The translations under genes and the position numbers were made by a program. A DNA stretch of 5,169 bases from an uncultured Tissierellia bacterium (GTDB lineage Bacteria > Bacillota > Clostridia > Tissierellales > Peptoniphilaceae): NCBI GenBank assembly GCA_947278105.1, contig CAMYOR010000086.1:1-5169 (forward strand), written 5' to 3'. A model generated the notes under the pieces. It did no database searches and was not told the origin of the DNA. It worked only from the letters and a program-made list of their open reading frames with translations. This document shows, one piece after another, positions 1-5,169 of the stretch; within the stretch, counting starts at the first letter, position 1, and every line of letters begins with the position of its first letter.

Positions 1-44
1 CACCTCTCTATTCGTCGGCAGCGTCAGATGTGTATAAGAGACAG
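1..44 (+). other. Illumina Nextera adapter with i5 index (artefact)
   Basis: Bases 12-44 match the complete 33-base Nextera read-1 transposase adapter, beginning TCGTCGGCAGCGTC. They end with the 19-base Tn5 mosaic end AGATGTGTATAAGAGACAG at 26-44. Bases 4-11 read CTCTCTAT, which I recognise as the Nextera i5 index S502/N502, and bases 1-3 (CAC) fit the last bases of the P5 index primer. This is library-construction sequence left at the end of a contig and not genomic DNA. Genuine sequence starts at base 45. The match is exact by eye across the adapter. Confidence 0.98.
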
Positions 45-627
45 CATTAAAGGTGAAGTATTTTCCAGTCAAAAGCTTTTCTTGAATAAGCTTTGCCACC
101 TTTTCAATGGAATCCTCTTCTTTGTTAATGATTCCTTGCACTTCAAGGGTTCGGTCTTCTTTCTCCTTTTTTTTATTCAAAAGAGCAAGAAGGGAATCTT
201 TTAAAGCCTGGGGGTCTGTTGGAAGAGGAGGATCTTCTTCCCCCTGATAGTTCCCGGGATCCTCCGGAAGCTTAGTGAAGATTTCCCTGGCCTTTTCCCA
301 TTTGTCCTTTAGGATTTGCGCACCCTGCTTGTAGATCTGATATTCCTTAAGTCGCCGGATCAGCTCTTCCCGGCTGGGAAGGTCCTCTTTTTCATCCTCC
401 TGATCTTGGATGAGGGTTCTAGCCTTCATGAGCACAAGTAAGGAGGCCATGCGAATAAAATCGCTGAGTTCATCCGCCGGGATCGAAACCCTTTGCATCG
501 CCTCTAAAAACTGTTCTGTTATTTGAGAAATATTAATTTCGTAGATATCAATTTTGGACTGAGTGACCAAGTCCAGCAAAAGATCCATTGGCCCGGAATA
601 GGGCTTCGATTGAACCTGAAAAATCAA
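45..627 (-). CDS. scpA: Segregation and condensation protein A, 3'-truncated
   Basis: ScpA is the kleisin that bridges the SMC dimer and, with ScpB, forms the bacterial condensin acting on newly replicated origins. The 194 readable residues begin LIFQVQSKPYSGPMDLLLDL, carrying the family's N-terminal hallmark (F/Y-x-GP-[ML]-DLLL). KIDIYEINISQITEQF follows, then IRMASLLVLMKARTL, the N-terminal helical domain that contacts the SMC neck. A charged linker rich in E, D, K and P comes next. About 50-60 C-terminal residues, the winged-helix domain that contacts SMC, are missing because the contig ends in adapter sequence. The start is a TTG at 625-627: an in-frame TAA (the stop of the upstream protease gene) lies five codons upstream, the only ATG (586-588) falls inside the conserved GPMDLLL motif, and GAGGG sits 7 nt before the TTG. 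A partner scpB would be expected next downstream, outside the window. Confidence 0.93.
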
Positions 628-634
628 ACCAGCA

Positions 635-639
635 CCCTC
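635..639 (-). promoter_or_regulatory. Ribosome binding site of scpA
   Basis: GAGGG on the minus strand lies 7 nt upstream of the TTG at 627 and immediately after the protease gene's TAA at 640-642. The spacing is ideal, which supports the non-ATG start and suggests that scpA is translated by ribosomes that terminate at, or bind just past, the end of the preceding gene. Confidence 0.75.
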
Positions 640-1251
640 TTAATAAATCAAATGAAACAGAAGAGACAATGCTCTTTGAAAGAGAGGTCCCAGGATTTTA
701 CCTAGAAAACCAGTAAAAACCAAAATGGGCAAAATCCAAATGGTCAGCTTCTCCGCACGATCAATGGGGTCCCAGAAGGATTGGGGCAAAAAGGACATCA
801 CCACCTTTGACCCATCCAATGGGGGAATAGGAAGAAGATTGAAAACGGCAAAAGAGACTCCGTAAATCACAATATAGGACAAAAGAGGCTGAAAGAAGCG
901 ACTGGAAGGAGGAACAAATTTACTGATCCAAAGAGCTGCAGCAGCGGATAAAAAATTGATCGTTACTCCAGCCAAAGAAACAGTAAACAGCCCCCTTCTC
1001 AGGTGGCGAAATTTACGAGGGTTAATAGGGACGGGTTTGGCCCAGCCAAAGTGAAAAAGCAAAAGGGAAAGGGCCCCTAAGATGTCCAGGTGCGGAATCG
1101 GATTTAAGGTAATTCTTCCTTCATCCTTTGCCGTTGAGTCCCCATTCCAGCCCGCTACAATCCCATGAGCGCATTCATGGGAGATAATGGTGTAGAGCAG
1201 GGCGATGGCAATGGCTCCATAGTCCAATAAATTGTCGAATGAAATCCGCAT
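640..1251 (-). CDS. Site-2 protease family (M50) membrane metalloprotease
   Basis: This 203-residue, strongly hydrophobic protein belongs to the M50 family of intramembrane zinc proteases (the small SpoIVFB/YwhC-like branch). The zinc-binding HExxH is HECAH at residues 25-29 in the first membrane helix. GDSTAKDEGRITLNPIPHLD (37-56) and FGWAKPVPINP (68-78) are typical of this branch. The third zinc ligand is expected to be Asp146 in NLLPIPPLDG (138-147). Hydrophobic segments fall at roughly 13-32, 57-68, 88-112, 120-142 and 168-190. The usual AGPxxN motif reads AGVTIN (94-99). All predicted catalytic residues are present, so it should be active, but the substrate cannot be read from sequence. 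The ATG lies one base after the nudF stop, with AGAGGT 3 nt upstream, so translation is probably coupled. Genes of this family next to scpA are common in Bacillota; a functional link is not shown here. Confidence 0.92.
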   Translation of the reverse strand: MRISFDNLLDYGAIAIALLYTIISHECAHGIVAGWNGDSTAKDEGRITLNPIPHLDILGALSLLLFHFGWAKPVPINPRKFRHLRRGLFTVSLAGVTINFLSAAAALWISKFVPPSSRFFQPLLSYIVIYGVSFAVFNLLPIPPLDGSKVVMSFLPQSFWDPIDRAEKLTIWILPILVFTGFLGKILGPLFQRALSLLFHLIY

Positions 1252-1252
1252 C

Positions 1253-1837
1253 CTACCTCTTTTCTAAGAATTTTTTCTCATTCGGCTTAAAAATTTCAAA
1301 ATACGCATACATGATGGCAACGATTGATTTCGAATCGGTGATCTCAAAATTTTTTACCTTATTATACAGGTCTTCAATGGGATACTCAGCCGCCTCCAAA
1401 AATTCAGTGGAATCCAGGTCCTTTTCCGAAGGCTGAAGATCCTCGGCCAAAAATAGGGAGAGCTTTTCGTTCGAAAAGCCCGGAGAGGAGTATAGATCCA
1501 TGAGATAGGTAAGTTTTTTCGGTTTAAATTTTATCTCCTCCTGACATTCCCGTAAGGCAGCTTCCTGGGGGCTTTCACCCAAATCGATCAGGCCGGCGGG
1601 GATTTCAAGCATGATTTCTTTCACGGCACAGCGAAACTGCCGAACCATATAAAGGGTCCCTCTTTCCGTCAAAGGGATGATGCCAACGCATTTCGGATGT
1701 GATACGATTTCTCTTTTGGCATATTTCATATCGGGAAGCTCAACCGTTTCAACATCCAAGGTCACAATATGTCCCTTGTAGATATTTTCCCTTTTTATGG
1801 TTGTTTCGTAGTATTCCTTTTCCTTTTGATCCGTCAT
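1253..1837 (-). CDS. nudF: ADP-ribose pyrophosphatase, Nudix hydrolase family
   Basis: Nudix enzymes of this group hydrolyse ADP-ribose to AMP and ribose 5-phosphate, removing a reactive NAD breakdown product in the cytoplasm. The 194-residue protein has the ADP-ribose pyrophosphatase layout: an N-terminal beta-strand region, VRQFRCAVKEIMLEIPAGLI, then the Nudix box from Gly82 (G-x5-E-x7-REcqEE, E88, R96, E97, E100, E101). SSPGFSNE (117-124) is the downstream signature of this subfamily. The box ends EE-I-K-F instead of EE-x-G-U, so the usual glycine is Lys103. I chose the ATG at 1835-1837, one base after the recN stop, because AAGGAG lies 10 nt upstream. An ATG at 1844-1846 would leave 1 nt from that site, and the longest frame (from 1867) has no visible ribosome binding site and would overlap recN by 29 bases. 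Substrate is inferred from subfamily resemblance; other nucleoside-diphosphate sugars are possible. Confidence 0.9.
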   Translation of the reverse strand: MTDQKEKEYYETTIKRENIYKGHIVTLDVETVELPDMKYAKREIVSHPKCVGIIPLTERGTLYMVRQFRCAVKEIMLEIPAGLIDLGESPQEAALRECQEEIKFKPKKLTYLMDLYSSPGFSNEKLSLFLAEDLQPSEKDLDSTEFLEAAEYPIEDLYNKVKNFEITDSKSIVAIMYAYFEIFKPNEKKFLEKR

Positions 1838-1838
1838 C

Positions 1839-3545
1839 CTAATCATTCTCCTTCTTCCTGAATTCATCAGAAAGGTCTTTGGCCTGTCCCAGCATTTCTC
1901 TGGCGCTGGAGCGGGTAATTTCGGTGACCTTGGCCCCCCCGATCAGGCGGGCTAATTCTTCTGCCCTTTGGTCTTCATTGAGCATCTTGGCCTTGGAACA
2001 GGTACGTCCATCTTGGACTTCTTTTTGAATCAAAAGATGGTGATCGGCCGCAGCGGCAATTTGAGGCAAGTGGGTAATGACAATGAGCTGGTGATTTTCT
2101 CCCAGCTTTTTCATCTTTTCTGCAAGGACCTGAGCAGTTCTTCCGCTGATTCCCGTATCGATTTCATCAAAAACCATGGTAAAAATTGGCTGAATTTCGG
2201 AAACTGCAATTTTAAAGGCCAGCATAAAACGGGACATTTCGCCGCCGCTGGCAACCTGGCTCATACTTTGCATGGGTTGTCCCGGATTGGTGGAAATCAT
2301 GAAATCAATCAAATCTTTCCCATCCGGGCCGATGGTTTCTTTATTGGCAAAGGAAACCTCAAAGACAATCTTTTTTACCGCCATCTCCTTCATTTGCAAA
2401 CGAATTTGATTTTCCAGCTGACTGGCGGCTTTTTTTCGCAGATGACTGAGGGCTTCGGCCTTTTCCTCCAGGTCATTTTGCAGGAGCTTCAATTTTTTTT
2501 GAAGGTCCGTTCGATTTTTCTCCATTTCAGAAAGAAGGTTTAGTCTTTGCATAGCCTCTTTTTGAAAGGTCATAATCTCTTTGAAGCTTTGCCCATACTT
2601 TCTCCGAAGGCCCTGAAGGGTCTGAAAAATCTGATCAATTTCGAAAATTCTGCCGGGATCAATGGTAATCTTCTCCAGGTAATTGTCCATAAAGTCCCGG
2701 AGGGCCTCTGCTTCCGCCTCCATTTGCCAGGCAAGATCTTTTGCTTCTCCGGCCTCCGGATCCTTGTTTGTAAGCTGTTCCAGGGCCCGGGCCAGAGACT
2801 CCATTGCATTACGGATCGAATATTGGTCGGAACTTATTGCCTGATAAATAGACGAGGCAAGTTCCCGCCTTTCTTTCGCCGAAACCAAGGACTGATATTC
2901 CTGGTTTAAAGCCTCCTCGTCCAGAAGCTCCAGCCCTGCTTGATCAATTTCACGAATCTGATACTGCAAAAGGTCTTTTTCCCTTTCCACTTCTTCCGGA
3001 GAAAGGTTTAAGGCCTCCAAGTCTCTGCTTAAAGAAAGTTTTTTTTCCAGCAAAAGGGAAAGATCCGCTTTCAGTGTTTCTGCTTTGTGACCGGCATATA
3101 GGTCGATCAGCGGCAGATAAAATTTTTTTGATCGGAGGGCCGTCTGGGCATTTTGAGAATGGATGTCCATTAACTGGTCAGCCAAAATAAGATAGGTTTT
3201 TCGTGTGACCGGAACATCATTAATCCTTTGCTGATTTCCTCGGCTGTTAAGGATCCTGCGCAGAATAATCACCCCTTCCTCCAAATCAATATTTTCCTTT
3301 TGGAAGAAGAACTGGATTTTTTCCGGCACGGGATCAAAACAAAAGACCCCTTCAACCGTAAGATCCTTACCAGAGGAAGGCTTTAAGGACGGACTTAGGC
3401 TGCCGCCGGTTAAATATGCCATCGCACCCACAAAAAGGCTCTTTCCTGAGCCGGTTTCACCTGTGACCGCTGTCTCTCCCCCTTCAAAATTCAGGGCCCA
3501 GTCATTGATCAAAGCAAAATTTTGGATGCGAAGCTGAGATAACAT
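1839..3545 (-). CDS. recN: DNA repair protein RecN
   Basis: RecN is an SMC-like cytoplasmic ATPase that acts early at DNA double-strand breaks and helps RecA-dependent repair. The 568-residue protein is full length for the family. The N-terminus is MLSQLRIQNFALINDWALNF, with Walker A GETGSGKS at 29-36. A long charged, leucine-rich middle section (roughly 155-385) is predicted to form the antiparallel coiled-coil arm. The ABC signature is SQVASGGEMSRF (Ser433, Gly434, Gly435), Walker B is VFDEIDTGISG (Asp460, Glu461), and the switch histidine is His492 in ITHLPQIA. All ATPase motifs are intact. The start ATG overlaps the argR stop by one base (TAATG), with AAAGGAG 11 nt upstream. The argR-recN pair is a classic Bacillota arrangement. 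Long open frames on the opposite strand (for example 1968-2543) are shadows of this gene. Confidence 0.97.
   Translation of the reverse strand: MLSQLRIQNFALINDWALNFEGGETAVTGETGSGKSLFVGAMAYLTGGSLSPSLKPSSGKDLTVEGVFCFDPVPEKIQFFFQKENIDLEEGVIILRRILNSRGNQQRINDVPVTRKTYLILADQLMDIHSQNAQTALRSKKFYLPLIDLYAGHKAETLKADLSLLLEKKLSLSRDLEALNLSPEEVEREKDLLQYQIREIDQAGLELLDEEALNQEYQSLVSAKERRELASSIYQAISSDQYSIRNAMESLARALEQLTNKDPEAGEAKDLAWQMEAEAEALRDFMDNYLEKITIDPGRIFEIDQIFQTLQGLRRKYGQSFKEIMTFQKEAMQRLNLLSEMEKNRTDLQKKLKLLQNDLEEKAEALSHLRKKAASQLENQIRLQMKEMAVKKIVFEVSFANKETIGPDGKDLIDFMISTNPGQPMQSMSQVASGGEMSRFMLAFKIAVSEIQPIFTMVFDEIDTGISGRTAQVLAEKMKKLGENHQLIVITHLPQIAAAADHHLLIQKEVQDGRTCSKAKMLNEDQRAEELARLIGGAKVTEITRSSAREMLGQAKDLSDEFRKKEND
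1848..1853 (-). promoter_or_regulatory. Ribosome binding site deciding the nudF start
   Basis: AAGGAG on the minus strand lies within the last codons of recN. It is 10 nt from the ATG at 1837 and only 1 nt from the in-frame ATG at 1846, so it favours the downstream start and a 194-residue product that begins just after recN ends. Confidence 0.65.
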
Positions 3546-3997
3546 TAGCGGAGGAGCTCCTTTATTGTCTCCATGGTTTCATCGGCCTTATTTCGATCTT
3601 TAATGGCGATAAAAATGGTATCTTCTCCTGTTACAATCCCGGCAATATTGCCAACCTTTGCGTTTGTAATCGTCATTCCGCAAACCTTGGCGCAGTAGAG
3701 GACGGTTTGAATGATAATAAGATTTTCGACACTGGTGATCGATAAAATGGAGGAACGGAGAATTCTGCGAAGCCTTTCATTTAAGGAATCCTGAACGGTA
3801 TCCAAAATCTGATAGCGATATTCACCCGTGGGCGATTGAATCTTGGTAATTCTCAGTTCCTTAATATCACGTGAAATCGTTGCCTGGGTGGCCGATATGC
3901 CTGAATTTTTAAGGTATTCGGCGAGTTGGTCCTGAGTTTGAACAGGATGATTTTGAATAATGTCTAAGATCATCCGCTGGCGATTATATTTTTTCAT
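3545..3997 (-). CDS. argR: ArgR/AhrC-family transcriptional regulator
   Basis: ArgR-family proteins are hexameric regulators of arginine synthesis and breakdown that normally need L-arginine as co-effector. The 150-residue protein has the standard two-domain form. The N-terminal winged helix-turn-helix carries the family signature SATQATISRDIKELRI at 35-50. The C-terminal oligomerisation and effector domain (about 75-150) includes NIAGIVTGEDTIFIAIKD. Aligned with typical family members, expected pocket positions differ: the PGxAQ segment reads LYCAK (Lys104 for Gln), the ID motif reads IT (Thr111 for Asp), and GDDT reads GEDT (Glu125 for Asp). DNA binding is therefore likely conserved, while arginine sensing is uncertain. 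It follows ispA after 13 nt, with AGAGGA 7 nt before the ATG, and overlaps recN by one base. No room exists for its own promoter or an operator between ispA and argR. The symbol reflects family membership; function as the arginine repressor is not assured. Confidence 0.92.
   Translation of the reverse strand: MKKYNRQRMILDIIQNHPVQTQDQLAEYLKNSGISATQATISRDIKELRITKIQSPTGEYRYQILDTVQDSLNERLRRILRSSILSITSVENLIIIQTVLYCAKVCGMTITNAKVGNIAGIVTGEDTIFIAIKDRNKADETMETIKELLR
3552..3561. repeat. Perfect palindrome over the recN ribosome binding site
   Basis: AGGAGCTCCT is a perfect 10-base palindrome located in the last codons of argR. On the mRNA, AAAGGAG (3557-3563) is the likely recN ribosome binding site and is followed at once by CUCCUCC. 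GGAG could pair with the CUCC ending at 3550 in a four-pair stem with a three-base loop, hiding the site until a ribosome finishing argR opens it. The sequence is seen directly; the regulatory reading is inference. Confidence 0.5.
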
Positions 3998-4004
3998 TTT
4001 TTTA

Positions 4005-4010
4005 TCCTCT
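4005..4010 (-). promoter_or_regulatory. Ribosome binding site of argR
   Basis: AGAGGA on the minus strand fills the start of the 13-base gap between the ispA TAA (4011-4013) and the argR ATG (3995-3997). The A-rich spacer is 7 nt. The gap holds nothing else. Confidence 0.8.
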
Positions 4011-4943
4011 TTACTTTTTTCTTGTTACCAGCTTTTTTGCAAAGCTCTCTAATTCACTTTTTTGACTGATGGGCAATAAAGAGCGGATTGCCTGATCGGT
4101 ATAGGCTTCTGCCCTTTCCTTTAAGGATCTTTGATCAAAAAAATTGGCAAAGGTGACTTTTCCGCTTTGTTGATCCTTGACCCGGTCTTGGTTGTCATCT
4201 GTCATTTGATAGGCCAGTCCAAGATATCGGGCAAAATCAGTCAGAGCCTCAACCTGTTCCTGTCTTCCGCCTCCAAGAAGGCCGCCGATCCGACAGGCTC
4301 CCATAAAAAGGCAGGAGGTTTTCTTTTCGACCATCAGTGAGAGAACGTCCGGACCCGCCAAGAGCTCGGGTTTCAGGTCTAAGACCTGGCCGCCAATCAT
4401 GCCGGAAGCTCCCGATATTTTTGTTAAGTAGACCAGAGCCTCGATAGCCGAGGCTTTTCTGTCACCCGGGGCCAGGTTCGCCGCCAGGCTCCCCCTTTCA
4501 AAGGCATAATTTAAAAGAGCATCTCCGGTTAAAATCCCGGTTCCTTCACCAAATTTTGAGTGAACGGTGAGCTTTCCGCGCCGGTACCGGTCATTATCCA
4601 TGCCAGGAAGATCATCGTGTACCAGGGAATAAGAGTGAATCATTTCCAGGGCAGAGGCGAATTCAAGAAGGAGCGGATCTTCCCAGGGAATATTAGAAGA
4701 AACGGAATGGTAGGAAAGGCCCATAAGAAGGGGCCTTACTCTTTTTCCACCAGCGGTTGCATAGGCCATGGCGGAAAAGAGGTCAGTTTCCTTACGGATC
4801 AGAGCCTGGTCCGCCGAATAGATCCCCCGGGAAGATAGCCAGGTATTTTCCAGTTCTTCAAAAACATTATTAAAATATTTTTCAAAGGGAGGGCTCCAGC
4901 CTTCATTGAATTTTTCCCAGCCAGGCTCTTGCCTGTCCGTCAT
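4011..4943 (-). CDS. ispA: Polyprenyl (farnesyl-type) diphosphate synthase
   Basis: This family condenses isopentenyl diphosphate with allylic diphosphates to make short-chain prenyl diphosphates, the precursors of undecaprenyl phosphate and quinones. The 310 residues include GGKRVRP (65-71), which binds isopentenyl diphosphate, and the first aspartate-rich motif in HSYSLVHDDLPGMDNDRYRR (Asp110, Asp111, Asp116, the bacterial DDxxxxD form). Next come GMIGGQVLDL (181-190), the KTS motif (208-210) and the second aspartate-rich motif DDNQD (249-253). That second motif normally reads DDILD, and the conserved GKxxGxD stretch after it appears shortened to one SGK, about ten residues fewer than usual. 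The N-terminus is about 20 residues longer than in E. coli IspA. The ATG overlaps the xseB stop (ATGA), with AGAGGT 6 nt upstream. The xseB-ispA pairing supports a farnesyl diphosphate synthase, but product length (C10, C15 or C20) cannot be fixed by eye. Confidence 0.9.
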   Translation of the reverse strand: MTDRQEPGWEKFNEGWSPPFEKYFNNVFEELENTWLSSRGIYSADQALIRKETDLFSAMAYATAGGKRVRPLLMGLSYHSVSSNIPWEDPLLLEFASALEMIHSYSLVHDDLPGMDNDRYRRGKLTVHSKFGEGTGILTGDALLNYAFERGSLAANLAPGDRKASAIEALVYLTKISGASGMIGGQVLDLKPELLAGPDVLSLMVEKKTSCLFMGACRIGGLLGGGRQEQVEALTDFARYLGLAYQMTDDNQDRVKDQQSGKVTFANFFDQRSLKERAEAYTDQAIRSLLPISQKSELESFAKKLVTRKK

Positions 4944-5169
4944 TTTTCCACCTCTGCTTTCTTATCCAGTTCCACGGAAACCGGGTTTCCTTCCAAGGTC
5001 GTGATTTCAAGTTCTGCCTGGTCTAAAAGCTTTTGGAGCTTCAGAGAAAGGTCCTTGGCCTCTTTATATAAGGCTAAGGTTTTTTCCAGCGCTTCCTCCT
5101 TCTGCATTGCAAGGTTGATTTCTTTTAATCGGTCCAGGCCTTCTTCGAAAGTGAGGACCTTATTAGGAT
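4940..5169 (-). CDS. xseB: Exodeoxyribonuclease VII small subunit, 5'-truncated
   Basis: XseB is the small subunit of exonuclease VII, which with the XseA large subunit degrades single-stranded DNA to oligonucleotides. The 75 readable residues contain the family core LTFEEGLDRLKEI, then a helical stretch ending EEALEKTLALYKEAKDLSLK and LQKLLDQAELEI. This is the helical hairpin typical of the family. It ends with a charged tail and a TGA at 4940-4942 that overlaps the ispA start. Family members usually begin only a few residues before the (S/T)FEE motif, so probably only the start codon and a handful of residues lie beyond the window. xseA would be expected just upstream. XseB is often missed by annotation because it is so short; here the frame, motif and position next to ispA agree. 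Confidence 0.9.
   Translation of the reverse strand, partial: PNKVLTFEEGLDRLKEINLAMQKEEALEKTLALYKEAKDLSLKLQKLLDQAELEITTLEGNPVSVELDKKAEVEK
4948..4955 (-). promoter_or_regulatory. Ribosome binding site of ispA
   Basis: AGAGGTGG on the minus strand lies in the last codons of xseB. AGAGGT is 6 nt before the ispA ATG at 4943. It supports this start, which gives the longer N-terminus, and coupled translation across the ATGA overlap. Confidence 0.75.

Noticed and set aside
26..44. Tn5 mosaic end, which could suggest a natural transposon end
   Set aside because: It is the hyperactive mosaic end used in library kits, and it is embedded in the full Nextera read-1 adapter and index, so it is an artefact and not an insertion.
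523..705. Plus-strand open frame of 60 codons spanning the scpA start and the end of the protease gene
   Set aside because: It is antisense to two recognised genes and carries no family signal.
1239..1436. Plus-strand open frame of 65 codons over the nudF 3' end
   Set aside because: It is antisense to nudF and the protease start, with no supporting motif or ribosome binding site of note.
1968..2543. A 191-codon open frame on the plus strand inside recN
   Set aside because: It lies fully antisense to the well-supported recN coding sequence, shows no recognisable domain, and has a composition (many F, L, H, N, G) expected from reading a coding strand backwards.
2547..2909. A 120-codon plus-strand frame and a 79-codon minus-strand frame (2570-2809) inside recN
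   Set aside because: Both are shadows of the recN coiled-coil region, with no motif; the minus-strand one is simply recN read out of frame.
3998..4010. Possible operator or promoter for argR autoregulation
   Set aside because: The gap is only 13 bases and is fully used by the ribosome binding site and spacer. No ARG-box-like pair is visible, though one inside the ispA coding region cannot be excluded by eye.
4560..4838. Plus-strand open frames at 4131-4340 and 4560-4838 inside ispA
   Set aside because: Both are antisense to the ispA catalytic core and show no recognisable features.

Overview
The window reads as a fragment of a Bacillota (Firmicutes) chromosome, most likely Clostridia- or Tissierellia-like. 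The evidence is the gene set and order (xseB-ispA-argR-recN, then nudF, a site-2 protease and scpA), strong AGGAG/GAGGT-type ribosome binding sites, and dense co-directional packing. No rRNA or other marker allows a firmer placement. Base composition looks moderate by eye (not counted).

All seven genes lie on the minus strand, so transcription runs from the right end of the window to the left: xseB (cut at its 5' end by the window edge), ispA, argR, recN, nudF, an M50 site-2 protease gene, and scpA (cut at its 3' end). Five of the six junctions are overlaps or gaps of 13 bases or fewer that can be set directly (ATGA at xseB/ispA, 13 nt at ispA/argR, TAATG at argR/recN, 12 nt at protease/scpA), and two junctions share the form TAG-G-ATG (recN/nudF and nudF/protease). 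No stretch near 300 bases lacks a gene, and I see no internal promoter or terminator. The simplest reading is one polycistronic unit whose promoter lies outside the window.

Functionally this is a housekeeping cluster: DNA repair (exonuclease VII small subunit, RecN), isoprenoid chain synthesis (IspA), an ArgR-family regulator, nucleotide-sugar clean-up (ADP-ribose pyrophosphatase), a membrane-embedded metalloprotease, and chromosome condensation (ScpA). It appears to join two gene blocks that are each common in Bacillota. Genes often found between them (dxs, tlyA, an NAD kinase gene, spoIVB, spo0A) are absent here.

The left end is not biological. Bases 1-44 are an Illumina Nextera read-1 adapter preceded by what matches an i5 index and the last three bases of the P5 primer, fused directly to scpA. 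The scpA frame stays open through the adapter, so an automatic annotation would give a false C-terminus. I found no mobile element, CRISPR array, RNA gene or clearly new system. The most interesting biological points are the altered effector-pocket positions in ArgR and the unusual second aspartate-rich region of the IspA homologue.
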